Shown here piece by piece: positions 6,640 to 15,222 of a stretch of 64,000 nucleotides of DNA. Under the pieces are notes generated by a model. It made no database searches, had not been told where the DNA came from, and saw nothing but the letters and a program-made list of their open reading frames with translations. The stretch lies in the NCBI RefSeq assembly GCF_014205215.1, contig NZ_JACHNC010000001.1:6010501-6074500 (forward strand), read 5' to 3'. The translations under genes and the position numbers were made by a program. How positions within the stretch are numbered: the stretch's first letter is position 1; the number at the start of each line of letters is the position of its first letter. Origin of the DNA: Actinoplanes lobatus (lineage in GTDB: Bacteria; Actinomycetota; Actinomycetes; Mycobacteriales; Micromonosporaceae).

Positions 6640-9075
6640 TCAAGAGCTTGGCGGGCCCGGATTCTCCAGTTCGGTACGACATCTCGTGAGCCGTCCGGCA
6701 AGACCGGGCGCCGCCTCCTGGAGAGCGGTCAGGTCGGTGCGGGTGTCGAGCAGGCGGGACCAGTAGACCGATCGGCCCCGCTCCAGCAACTCCACCGTCG
6801 CCGGTGTGTCGGCGGCGTCGACTGCGCAGGCGGCCGCGTCCCGGGCCAGCGTCGAGGCGTGCCGGGCAAGCAGGTACCGTTGGTCGTTTGGGCTGATGCC
6901 ACGGCCGATGAGCAGCGGCAACAGATCAATCGCCGCCGTTTGAGCGGCCAGCGCGGCCGCCGGCCCGTCGCGCACGCCGACCGTCCGTGCCCACGCTTCG
7001 GCTGCCCCGATCCGCACGGATGCTGCGGCCGAGGGCGAGGCTGCCGCCTCCGACCACGCGGCGATTCCCTCGGCCAGCGCGTCCTGGTCGCCGGTCCGCT
7101 CGAACCGGGTGCGCAGCTCGACGCCGAGGTTGGACATTACGATCGCCCGGTCGGGGTGGCCGAGCGGTAGCACATCGATCGCCTCCCGGGCGGCGGTGAT
7201 CGCGGCATCCAGATCATCGGGAAGGCCCAGGATCCGGAACCGCATGGACAGCGCGATGGCGAGGGTGGAGAGAGCCCCGGATCGGCCGGCCGGATGCGCC
7301 GCGACCGCGCGGCGTGCCGCGATGAGCGCGGCATCCACGTCGGCTAGCCTCCGCGTCGCCTGGCAGCGCCTGGTCAGCGCGGTGGCGAGGCCGTGCAACA
7401 TCGGAAGGCGCGACGGGTGATCGTCGGGTGTCACCTCGAGTGCCGCCCGGTGGACGGCGATCGCCTCGTCCAGGTCGGCGGACCGGCCCGTCCGGTGGTA
7501 GCGGTCCTCCAGTACGCCGGCCAGGTTGAACAGCAACGCCGGCCGGGCGGCGGCACCCGCCGGGGTGGCCTCGACCGCGGCCCGGTGGGCGGTGACCGCC
7601 CCGTCGAGGTCGGCGATCGCCGCTGCGGCCGAGAACCGGGCCTGAAGCGCGACACCGAGGTTGGTGAGCAGCCCGGCTAGGTCGGGGTGGCCGATCGGCG
7701 TCGCCGCGACGGCTGCCCGGTTGTTGGTGATGGCGTCGTCCGAGTCAGCCGGATCCCCAGTGTGCTCGAACCGGAGACGCAGCAGGGCGCCCAGGTTGGA
7801 CAGGCGCGTCGCACGGGACGGATGATCCGTGGCACTGGCGTCGACCGCGGCGCGGAGCGCGGTGATCGCCTCGTCCAGGTCGCCCGGGTCACCGGCATGC
7901 TCGAACCGGAGCCGCAGGGTGATCCCGAGGTCGGAGAGGACGCCGGGAGGGGCCGACGTGCTCATGGTGACGACCTGGCGGATCACGGTGATCGCCTCGT
8001 CCAGGTCCGCGATGGCACCGAACCGCTCGAACCGGGTCGACAGCCCGACTCCGAGAGCGCCCAGCATCTCCGGCCGGCCCGGGTCATGGGCGTCCGCCGT
8101 CTCGACCGCCTCCCGGTAGGTCTCGATCGCCGCTGCCAGGTCCGCCGTTTCGCCGGTCCGCTCGAAGCGGGTGCGCAGCGATCGGCCCAGACCGGTGAGA
8201 TAGGCCGGGCGGTACCGGTCCTCCGGCGGGGTGACATCGACCGCCTCCTGGGCGGCTGTGATCGCCGCGTCGATGTCCGCGAGGTCGGCGAAGCGCTCGA
8301 AACGCGTCCGCAGTGCGTTGCCGAGGTTGTTGAGGTGCCCGCCACGGTCAGGGTCTCCCGGTGGGCTTGCGTCGACCGCCGCGCGCACGATGGTGACCGC
8401 CTCGTCCAGGTCAGCGATGTCGCCGAACCGTTCGAACCGACCGCTCAGGGTGCCGGCCAGGTTGGAGAGCCGGCGTGCCCGTCCGGGATCACCGGGTGGG
8501 GTGGCCGCGACTGCCGCGCGGGAGGTGCTGATCGCCTCCACCAGATCGTCGGCCCGGCCGGTGCGTTCGAACCGGGTCCACAGCGCGACCCCGAGATGGG
8601 ACAGGCGCTCGCCCCGCTCCGGGTCTTCCGGTGGTGTGGTGTCGACTGCCGCGTTGAGCAGGGCGATGGCGTCGTCCAGCGCGGCGGTCCGGTGAGGGTC
8701 ACGGACGGCCTGGTTCAGGAGGGCGAGACCGATCTGCGCCGGCCGGTCCGGACCGTCGCTCAGGTGCCGGCGGATCGGTTCCGGTACCCGGTCCGGTGCG
8801 ACCTCGACCAGTGGCGTGAAGAGCAAGATCGCGGCCCGCAGGTCGATCAGGTCAGGTCCGGACGGCAGGTATTGGAAGCGGTTCCAGTGCAGCCATCCCA
8901 GGACGTGCGCGACCTCCAGCGGCATGCGGTCCTCGCCGGTGATGTCGGTCAGTTCCCCGGCCTCGGCGAGGGCGTCGGGATGCAGCACCGGGCCGGGGTC
9001 GCCGGCGGCGCACGCGCCAGTGCGGGCGGACAGTGCCGTGATCAACTCGTCCTTCCGGGACACGGACACCATCAT
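6640..9075 (-). CDS. TPR-repeat protein, C-terminal effector domain apparently lost
   Basis: An 811-residue protein of repeated ~48-residue TPR-like units, each containing a copy of RFERTGD-ADLDEAI and LSNLG-type helices from about residue 110 to 680. The end (ELLERGRSVYWSRLLDTRTDL) is the text that usually leads into a CHAT caspase-like protease domain in actinobacterial TPR-CHAT proteins. Here the frame stops about 25 residues later, so the CHAT domain is missing, and I see no clear remains in the 130 bp downstream. The first ATG of a tandem pair at 9075 was chosen; no good ribosome binding site is seen. Divergent from the FAD reductase. Confidence 0.75.
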   Translation of the reverse strand: MMVSVSRKDELITALSARTGACAAGDPGPVLHPDALAEAGELTDITGEDRMPLEVAHVLGWLHWNRFQYLPSGPDLIDLRAAILLFTPLVEVAPDRVPEPIRRHLSDGPDRPAQIGLALLNQAVRDPHRTAALDDAIALLNAAVDTTPPEDPERGERLSHLGVALWTRFERTGRADDLVEAISTSRAAVAATPPGDPGRARRLSNLAGTLSGRFERFGDIADLDEAVTIVRAAVDASPPGDPDRGGHLNNLGNALRTRFERFADLADIDAAITAAQEAVDVTPPEDRYRPAYLTGLGRSLRTRFERTGETADLAAAIETYREAVETADAHDPGRPEMLGALGVGLSTRFERFGAIADLDEAITVIRQVVTMSTSAPPGVLSDLGITLRLRFEHAGDPGDLDEAITALRAAVDASATDHPSRATRLSNLGALLRLRFEHTGDPADSDDAITNNRAAVAATPIGHPDLAGLLTNLGVALQARFSAAAAIADLDGAVTAHRAAVEATPAGAAARPALLFNLAGVLEDRYHRTGRSADLDEAIAVHRAALEVTPDDHPSRLPMLHGLATALTRRCQATRRLADVDAALIAARRAVAAHPAGRSGALSTLAIALSMRFRILGLPDDLDAAITAAREAIDVLPLGHPDRAIVMSNLGVELRTRFERTGDQDALAEGIAAWSEAAASPSAAASVRIGAAEAWARTVGVRDGPAAALAAQTAAIDLLPLLIGRGISPNDQRYLLARHASTLARDAAACAVDAADTPATVELLERGRSVYWSRLLDTRTDLTALQEAAPGLAGRLTRCRTELENPGPPSS

Positions 9076-9118
9076 TTCGCGCGTCGCTCGTGGCGGGAAG
9101 GCGGTCTATGGTGGCCGC

Positions 9119-10327
9119 ATGCCGGGAACCGGGACGTTCGTCATCGTCGGGGCATCGCTGGCCGGGGCCAAGGCGGCCGAGACACTGCGGGCGGAGGGCT
9201 TCGCCGGGCGGGTGGTGCTGGTCGGTGAGGAGGAGCGGCTGCCGTACGAGCGGCCGCCGCTGTCCAAGGGGCTGCTGCTGGGCAGTGCCGAGCCGGAGAG
9301 CACGCTCGTCCACGACCGTGAGTGGTATGCGGCCAGTGACGTCGAGCTGCGCCTCGGCACCCGGGTTACCGAGGTGGACGCCGAGCGGCGGGTGGTGCGG
9401 GCCGGGGACGACGAGATCGCGTACGACCGGCTGCTCCTGGCCACCGGATCGCGGCCGCGCCGGCTGCTCGGGGGCGACGAGAACGTGCTCTATCTGCGCG
9501 GCCTCGACGACTCGCTGCGGCTGTTGGCGGTGCTCGGCACCGGTGGGCATCTGACGATCATCGGATCCGGGTGGATCGGGCTCGAGGTGGCGGCGGCCGC
9601 CCGGGAGCGTGGTGTCGCGGTCACCGTGGTCGCCCCGGAGGCGGTTCCGCTGCAACGGGTGATGGGTGAGCGGATCGGTGGGGTCTTCGCCGATCTGCAC
9701 CGCGAGCACGGCGTCGACTTCCGCTTCGGGTCGGGCGTCCAGGAGCTGCGCGGGTCGGAGGTCGTCCTCGACGGTGGCGAGATCCTGCGCACCGACCACG
9801 TCCTGGTCGCGATCGGCGCCGAGCCGAATGTCGGGCTCGCACGGCGGGCGGGCCTGGCTGTCGGCGACGGTGTGCTGGTCGACGCGCTGCACCGGACCAG
9901 CGATCCGGCGATCTTCGCGGCCGGGGACGTCGCGGCCGTCGAGCATCCGGGCTACGGAGAGCGGATCCGGGTCGAGCACTGGGCCAACGCCCTGCACTCC
10001 GGCCCGGCGGCGGCGCTGTCCATGCTCGGGCGGGGCTCCCCGTGGACGAACGTGCCGTACTTCTTCACCGACCAGTACGACCTGGGCATGGAGTACGCGG
10101 GACGGCTCACCCCGGGCGCGACCGTGGTGATCCGCGGTGATCTGGCCGGGCGGGAGTGCATCGTATTCTGGGTCGACCACGGCCGGGTCGTCGCCGGGAT
10201 GAACGTCAACGTCTGGGACGTCACCGATCAGATTCAGGACCTGATCCGGGCCGGTTTCCACGGCCACCGGGTCGACGAGATCCGGCTCGCCGACCCGGAC
10301 GTGCCGCTGCCCGAGCTGCTTCCCTGA
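9119..10327 (+). CDS. FAD-dependent ferredoxin/rubredoxin-type NAD(P)H reductase
   Basis: A 402-residue two-dinucleotide-domain flavoprotein. The FAD-binding VIVGASLAGAKAAE is at the N-terminus, the PYERPPLSKG motif is typical of ferredoxin reductases of P450/dioxygenase systems, the NAD(P)-binding IIGSGWIGLEVA lies near residue 145, and FAAGDVA near residue 262 binds FAD. A C-terminal reductase domain follows (YFFTDQYDLGMEYAG). It would pass electrons from NAD(P)H to a ferredoxin; no ferredoxin or oxygenase is adjacent, though a P450/ferredoxin pair lies 50 kb away. ATG 9119 is chosen because the FAD motif then begins at residue 6. Confidence 0.85.
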   Translation: MPGTGTFVIVGASLAGAKAAETLRAEGFAGRVVLVGEEERLPYERPPLSKGLLLGSAEPESTLVHDREWYAASDVELRLGTRVTEVDAERRVVRAGDDEIAYDRLLLATGSRPRRLLGGDENVLYLRGLDDSLRLLAVLGTGGHLTIIGSGWIGLEVAAAARERGVAVTVVAPEAVPLQRVMGERIGGVFADLHREHGVDFRFGSGVQELRGSEVVLDGGEILRTDHVLVAIGAEPNVGLARRAGLAVGDGVLVDALHRTSDPAIFAAGDVAAVEHPGYGERIRVEHWANALHSGPAAALSMLGRGSPWTNVPYFFTDQYDLGMEYAGRLTPGATVVIRGDLAGRECIVFWVDHGRVVAGMNVNVWDVTDQIQDLIRAGFHGHRVDEIRLADPDVPLPELLP

Positions 10328-11308
10328 TCAGACGGTCTCGGTGACCCGCATGCCGATGGGGAAGTGGTCGGAGAAACCGGTGATGTCGACGTCGTGGCCC
10401 ATGCCGCCGAACGGGCGTGGTTTCGGATAGGCGCCGGTGTCGACGGTTCCCGGGAAACGCAGCACCTCCACCGAGGCCGGATCCACCCGCAGCGGGTCCG
10501 TCTCGCCGGCCATGTTGACGTTGACCAGGAACTGGTCGAGCTGGTTGGGCTCGTTTTCGAAGTAGAAGCTGCCGTCCGGGACGCCGGTCTCCGGCCACAT
10601 CAGGTTCCACAGGCGCGGGGTGTCCGCTTCGATCACCCGCCGCCGCTGCCGGGTGCTCAGCGCGTGCTTGACCATCGACACGTCGAACGGCTCGTCGTTG
10701 AAGTCGCCCATCGCCAGGGCCGGTGTGCCGGGGCCGAGCACCTCCAGGGCACGGGAGTGGAAGTAGGCCAGGGTCTCGCCGGCGATGTGCCGGTACCCGG
10801 CCGACTCGAACTGGCCGCCGGAACGGGACGGCCAGTGGTTGCCGAACACCACCAGGGTCTGCCCGGTGGTGGTCCGGAAGTTGACCTGCACGATCTCGCG
10901 GGTGGCGTTGCGGCGCATCACCACGTGGAAGAACACGTCGCCGGCGGCAGGTACGGCGAACCGGTCCAGGCTGTAGAGGAACGCGACGTCGATGCCGCGG
11001 GCGTCACCGGTGTCGGCGTGGACGATGCCGTACTTGCGGCCGGGCAGCTCGGTGTGCACGGCCTCGGCGAGCAGGTCCAGGACGAACCGGTTCTCCACCT
11101 CGCAGACGCCGAGCAGGTCCGGGCCGGCGCCGCCGTTCATCCGGACGATCACCGACGCCAGCTGGGCGATCTTCTGGTCGCGCAGTTCCGGCGTCCATCC
11201 GGCGATGTCGTTGCGGATGGCGCGGGCGACCTTCTCGGTGCGGTGGGGCGAGTTCTCCTCGTCGAAGAGGTTCTCCAGATTCCACCAGGCCAGGTAGTAA
11301 TCGGGCAT
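10328..11308 (-). CDS. endonuclease/exonuclease/phosphatase family protein
   Basis: A 326-residue EEP-fold protein. It has WNLENLFD at the start, LGVCEVENR with the metal-binding Glu, FGNHWPSRSGG (His/Asn region), MGDFND-EP, and SDHFPIG at the C-terminus. These are the conserved metal and catalytic residues of the DNase I/sphingomyelinase-like superfamily. No signal peptide, so probably cytoplasmic. Its stop codon abuts that of the convergent FAD reductase with no gap. Substrate (nucleic acid, phosphoester or phospholipid) undetermined. Confidence 0.8.
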   Translation of the reverse strand: MPDYYLAWWNLENLFDEENSPHRTEKVARAIRNDIAGWTPELRDQKIAQLASVIVRMNGGAGPDLLGVCEVENRFVLDLLAEAVHTELPGRKYGIVHADTGDARGIDVAFLYSLDRFAVPAAGDVFFHVVMRRNATREIVQVNFRTTTGQTLVVFGNHWPSRSGGQFESAGYRHIAGETLAYFHSRALEVLGPGTPALAMGDFNDEPFDVSMVKHALSTRQRRRVIEADTPRLWNLMWPETGVPDGSFYFENEPNQLDQFLVNVNMAGETDPLRVDPASVEVLRFPGTVDTGAYPKPRPFGGMGHDVDITGFSDHFPIGMRVTETV

Positions 11309-11350
11309 GTGCGTAACGTAACCCCCGGGTGGCGTCCGGTCAGCCGCCGA

Positions 11351-12223
11351 TCATCCTGACTCGCCCGCCTTTTCGGCGGCCCGGGCGGCTTCCGGGTTTC
11401 CGGCCCGGCGTTCCAGGTCGGCCAGGGCCCGCCACCCGGCCGCCAGCTCGACCGGGCCGCGGGCGAAGGCGAGGAGCTCCCGCTGGGCGGCCGCCGCCTC
11501 GGCGTACGAACCGAATTCCGCCAGCCGGTGGCGGAGCAGGGTCAGCGTGTCCCGGTCGCGCGGGCGGCCGTCGGCCCACCGGTCCAGCCAGTGCCGGGCC
11601 AGGACCGGGTCGTCGAGGAGCCGGGCCCGGTCGAGCCAGGTGATCTCGTCCTCGTCGGCCGGATCGGCGGGGAAGTACGACCGCCGGCCGTCGAACCATT
11701 CGGCCAGTTCCTCCGCGGACACGATCGGCTGCCCGTCGTCGCCGAGCAGGAGTTTCAGGGTGGCGTCGCGTTCCGGGTGCGCGCTTGCCCGTACGAAATC
11801 GATGGTTTCGGCAATGCCCGCCGCGAAGAGGAACTCGACGTCGTAGCCGCACCACGTGTCGTAGTTGCCGTTCTTGATCTTCCATTGCAGCCAGACGTCG
11901 TCGGTCTGCCGGAATTCGGCCAGCAGGAAACCGGCCAGCTTGGTCTCCTCGGTCAGCCCCTGGAACGCGGCCTCGGCCTCCTGCCCGGCCAGCCAGCGGA
12001 CCAGCGCGAGATCGCCGGGACGGCGGTCGTACTGCAACGCCCACAGCACCGGCGCCCGCTTTCCGGCGTTCCGGTCGTAGGTGTCCCCGTCCTCGTCGGT
12101 CGCGGCCTCGTGGCGCAACTCCGGCCACGCGTCCGGAAATCGCCGCATCCGGTCCAGTTCTTGTCTCGCGGTGTCCAGCACCGGGCAAGGATGCCACGGC
12201 CCCGGATCGCCACTGTGGATCAC
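11351..12223 (-). CDS. hypothetical protein with TPR-like C-terminus
   Basis: A 290-residue protein without a family I can name. The N-terminal two thirds contain charged helices and a Trp-rich stretch (VWLQWKIKNGNYDTWCGYDV). The last ~70 residues are Ala/Arg-rich helical pairs (EAAAAQRELLAFA, GWRALADLERRAGNPEAARA) like TPR repeats. Divergent from the methyltransferase gene at 12234 with only 10 bp between the start codons, so the promoters must overlap the coding regions or lie within them. Confidence 0.65.
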   Translation of the reverse strand: MIHSGDPGPWHPCPVLDTARQELDRMRRFPDAWPELRHEAATDEDGDTYDRNAGKRAPVLWALQYDRRPGDLALVRWLAGQEAEAAFQGLTEETKLAGFLLAEFRQTDDVWLQWKIKNGNYDTWCGYDVEFLFAAGIAETIDFVRASAHPERDATLKLLLGDDGQPIVSAEELAEWFDGRRSYFPADPADEDEITWLDRARLLDDPVLARHWLDRWADGRPRDRDTLTLLRHRLAEFGSYAEAAAAQRELLAFARGPVELAAGWRALADLERRAGNPEAARAAEKAGESG

Positions 12224-12233
12224 TGGGTGTTAG

Positions 12234-13058
12234 ATGGCGGGCGTGGATGACAGGACCGCTGCCGCCCGGGGCATCGACCCGACCCAGGCACACCCCGCGC
12301 GCCGCTACAACTACTGGCTCGGCGGCAAGGACAACTTCGCCGCCGACCGTGCGTCCGGCGATGAGCTGGAAAGACACTTCCCGAAGGTGCGTCTCGGCGC
12401 GCTCGCCAACCGGGCGCTGCTCCAGCGGGCCACCCGGTTTCTCGCCGCCGAGGCCGGAATCCGGCAGTTCCTGGACATCGGCACCGGCCTGCCGACCGCC
12501 GACAACACCCACGAGGTCGCGCAACGGCACAACCCCGAGAGCCGGATCGTGTACGTGGACAACGACCCGCTCGTCATGGTCCACGCCCGGGCCCTGCTCA
12601 ACAGCAGCCCGGAGGGACGGACCGCGTACATCGAGGCGGATCTCACCGAGCCGGACGCGATCCTGTCGCACCCGGTCCTGCACGACACCCTCGACCTGAA
12701 GCAGCCGGTCGGCCTCATGCTGATCGCCGTCCTGCACTTCATCCACGGCGACGGCGCCGCCAAGCGGATCGTCGGCCGCCTGCTCGACGCCCTGCCGTCC
12801 GGCAGCTTCCTGGTCGCCACGCACGCCACCAGCGACTTCGGCTCCCCCGAGCAGCAGGCCCTCTACCGGCAGCTGGTCGAGTCGGGCCGGTCCGACGTGT
12901 GGACCCGGCCGCGGGACGAGTTCGCCGGCCTCTTCGACGGCCTCGACCTGGTCGACCCCGGCGTCGTCCCGGCCAGCGAGTGGCGGCCCGAGGCGGGCGC
13001 GGTCATCCCGGACCGCTCCGACATCAACGTGTGGACCGCGGTCGGGCGCAAACCGTGA
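12234..13058 (+). CDS. SAM-dependent methyltransferase, DUF574 type
   Basis: A 274-residue protein matching the actinobacterial DUF574 methyltransferase group: ARRYNYWLGGKDNFAADR near the N-terminus is its hallmark, followed by a Rossmann motif FLDIGTGLPTADNTHEVA and VYVDNDPLV. These proteins are numerous in Streptomyces and Actinoplanes; their substrates are mostly unknown. The ATG at 12234 is the first in frame; GTG 12243 and ATG 12247-region alternatives lie nearby. The last 4 bp (GTGA) overlap the following acetyltransferase, so the two are translationally coupled. Confidence 0.8.
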   Translation: MAGVDDRTAAARGIDPTQAHPARRYNYWLGGKDNFAADRASGDELERHFPKVRLGALANRALLQRATRFLAAEAGIRQFLDIGTGLPTADNTHEVAQRHNPESRIVYVDNDPLVMVHARALLNSSPEGRTAYIEADLTEPDAILSHPVLHDTLDLKQPVGLMLIAVLHFIHGDGAAKRIVGRLLDALPSGSFLVATHATSDFGSPEQQALYRQLVESGRSDVWTRPRDEFAGLFDGLDLVDPGVVPASEWRPEAGAVIPDRSDINVWTAVGRKP

Positions 13059-13699
13059 CGTCCGTCTATCCGCCGCTGAACCTCGCCGTTCGCACTCCGC
13101 GGATCACCCTCGCCGCGGCCACCGACGAGATGCTGGAACGGCTCGTGCCGGTGGTACGGGCCGGCGTCGTCGTCGAGGGTGAGCCGTTGCCGTTCGATGA
13201 TCCGATGTCGCTCTACCAGGACAGCCCGGCCCGGGAGTGGAACTGGATGCGCCGGATCTGGTCCGGCCGCTCCCGGATCGACGACGGCTACTGGCGGCTG
13301 TACTTCGTGGTCTGCGACGACGGCGAGCCGGTCGGCATGCAGGACCTGATCGCCGACGACTTCACGGCACTCGGCACGGTCCACTCGTTCTCCTGGCTGG
13401 CGCCCCCGGTCCGCGGCCGTGGCCTGGGCAGGGAAGCCCGGGCGGCGATCCTGCACCTCGCCTTCGCGGGGTTCGGCGCCCGCGAGGCCGGCAGTGAGGC
13501 GTTCGCCGACAACCACGCCTCCAACCGGGTGTCCGAGGCGCTCGGCTACCTCCGCAACGGCACGAACTGGGCCACCCGCCGTGGCGAGCCCGCCGAGCTG
13601 ATTCGCTGGCGTCTCACCCGCGACGCCTGGGCCGCCCGCCGCCGCTCCGACATCGAGCTCTCCGGCGTCGAGGAGTGCCGGCCGGTCCTCGGGCTGTGA
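13055..13699 (+). CDS. GNAT family N-acetyltransferase (RimJ/RimL-like)
   Basis: A 214-residue GNAT starting at GTG 13055, overlapping the upstream stop. LRTPRITLAAATDE-like N-terminus, FSWLAPPVRGRGLGREARA (acetyl-CoA motif), FADNHASNRVSEALGY near residue 150 are the conserved blocks of the ribosomal-protein/aminoglycoside-type acetyltransferases. Coupling to a DUF574 methyltransferase suggests joint expression, not a known joint pathway. Ends 4 bp before the convergent FAD oxidase stop. Confidence 0.8.
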   Translation: MTSVYPPLNLAVRTPRITLAAATDEMLERLVPVVRAGVVVEGEPLPFDDPMSLYQDSPAREWNWMRRIWSGRSRIDDGYWRLYFVVCDDGEPVGMQDLIADDFTALGTVHSFSWLAPPVRGRGLGREARAAILHLAFAGFGAREAGSEAFADNHASNRVSEALGYLRNGTNWATRRGEPAELIRWRLTRDAWAARRRSDIELSGVEECRPVLGL

Positions 13700-13703
13700 C
13701 CGC

Positions 13704-15185
13704 TCAGCGGCCGTACGCCTCGAAGAGGCCGTTGCGGAAGACCAGGTTCGGGTCCAGGCGGCGTTTGGCGGCCATCGCGGCGTCCCAGGCCGGATAGGCG
13801 CGGCGCAGCTGGGCGGCGGTCGCGTGGAGGCGGTACGGCAGGTAGAACGTGCCGCCGGCCGCGGCCACCGCGTCGATCAGCGCCCGGGTGAGATCGCGCA
13901 TGCGGTCGTCGGCGCGTGCCGTGTGTTCCTGGCGGAAGTTCATGACCAGGCCGAACACGTCCTCGCGGGCGTAGGCGAGGGTGGTGCGGCCGTCGGCGCG
14001 GACGTCCCGGACGGTGACGTTGAGCAGGTCCACGCCGCTCGGCGCGATCAGGTCCCGGGCCGCCCGCACGAACTCCCACAGGCGTGCGCGCGGGACGAAG
14101 TACTCGTGCAGGATGTCGCTGCTGTCCGGGGAATGGTCGGCGAAGACGGCGGCCGGCTGGTTCTGGATGGTGTTGCGGCTCATCGGGGCGGCCAGCCAGG
14201 GCGCGGCCTCCCGTTCCAGGGTCCAGCGCAGCGTCTTGCCGACGCCGCTGCCCACCGAGTTGCGGAAGATGGCCCGCTGTAGTTCCGGGGCGGCCGGGCT
14301 GGTCAACGGCAGGACCGTGCCGGCCGTGCCCGCCTCGGGGGTGAAGCGGACCAGGATCGCCTCTTCCAGGAAGCTCAGCGGATCGACCGACAGCCGCCCG
14401 TACGCCATCTCCGACGTGCGCGCGGCGAACCGGGTGGCGTACTCGCTGGTCGGCATGGACTCGAAGTGCGGTTCGTAGATCGCGTTCGGCCAGACCTCCA
14501 GGTCGGCCTCGAGGATCACGCCGTACAGGCCGTAGCCGCCCAGGGCCAGGGCGAAGAGCTCGGCGTTCTCGGTGGGCGAGCAGGTGAGCACGTCACCCTC
14601 CGCGGTCAGCAGGCGGATCCGGCGTACGGTGCTCGCGATCGGTGGGTGGGACGCGTGCCAGCCGTGACAGTTGACGCTCAGTGAGCCGCCGATCGAGAAG
14701 TCGTGGTTCGACTGCATCACCTTGGGGGAGAACCCGGCCTCGTTCAGTACCGGGATCAGCTCCCGCCAGGTGGCGCCCGCCCCGACCCGGACCACGGCGG
14801 CGGCCCGGTCCAGGTCGATCCGGTTCATCGGCCGGGTGTCGAGCACCCAGCCTCCGGCCAGCATGCTCTGGCCGCCCATCGAGTGGCGGACGCCGGCGAC
14901 CGCCATCGCCGGATCGTCACCGGTGGCGATGCGGCGCAGCAGTGGGGCGACGGTCCGCGCCGTCCGCTCCGGGGACGGGTCGGCGAACAGCACACCGCGT
15001 ACCGATGTGGGGTTGATCCGGCTGGCGTCGTCGAGGAGCGCGCCGGGCGCGGACGTGGCCGGAATGGCACCCTGCCCGGCCCATCTCGTCACCGCGAGCG
15101 TGGTGGCGCTGCCCAGAGCGAGCGCGCCCGCGGCCGTCACACCGTGGGTGAGGACCTGTCGCCTGGTCGGGCGTCGTCCGCTCAT
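13704..15185 (-). CDS. Tat-exported FAD-binding oxidase (PCMH type)
   Basis: A 493-residue flavoprotein. The N-terminus has RRPTRRQVLTHG followed by a hydrophobic Ala/Leu stretch, a twin-arginine signal. The FAD-binding PCMH domain covers about residues 60-250, with VAGVRHSMGGQSM, RVGAGATWRELIPVL, FSIGGSLSVNCHG and ALGGYGLYGVI. The His of the first motif may be the covalent FAD site. The C-terminal half contains substrate-domain text ending LVFRNGLFEAYGR, as in sugar-lactone oxidases (alditol oxidase/arabinono-lactone oxidase). It is likely exported folded. ATG 15185 is preferred over GTG 15191. Confidence 0.8.
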   Translation of the reverse strand: MSGRRPTRRQVLTHGVTAAGALALGSATTLAVTRWAGQGAIPATSAPGALLDDASRINPTSVRGVLFADPSPERTARTVAPLLRRIATGDDPAMAVAGVRHSMGGQSMLAGGWVLDTRPMNRIDLDRAAAVVRVGAGATWRELIPVLNEAGFSPKVMQSNHDFSIGGSLSVNCHGWHASHPPIASTVRRIRLLTAEGDVLTCSPTENAELFALALGGYGLYGVILEADLEVWPNAIYEPHFESMPTSEYATRFAARTSEMAYGRLSVDPLSFLEEAILVRFTPEAGTAGTVLPLTSPAAPELQRAIFRNSVGSGVGKTLRWTLEREAAPWLAAPMSRNTIQNQPAAVFADHSPDSSDILHEYFVPRARLWEFVRAARDLIAPSGVDLLNVTVRDVRADGRTTLAYAREDVFGLVMNFRQEHTARADDRMRDLTRALIDAVAAAGGTFYLPYRLHATAAQLRRAYPAWDAAMAAKRRLDPNLVFRNGLFEAYGR

Positions 15186-15222
15186 GATCACATCGACAGC
15201 CTACGGTCGTCCGCGCGGGCGC

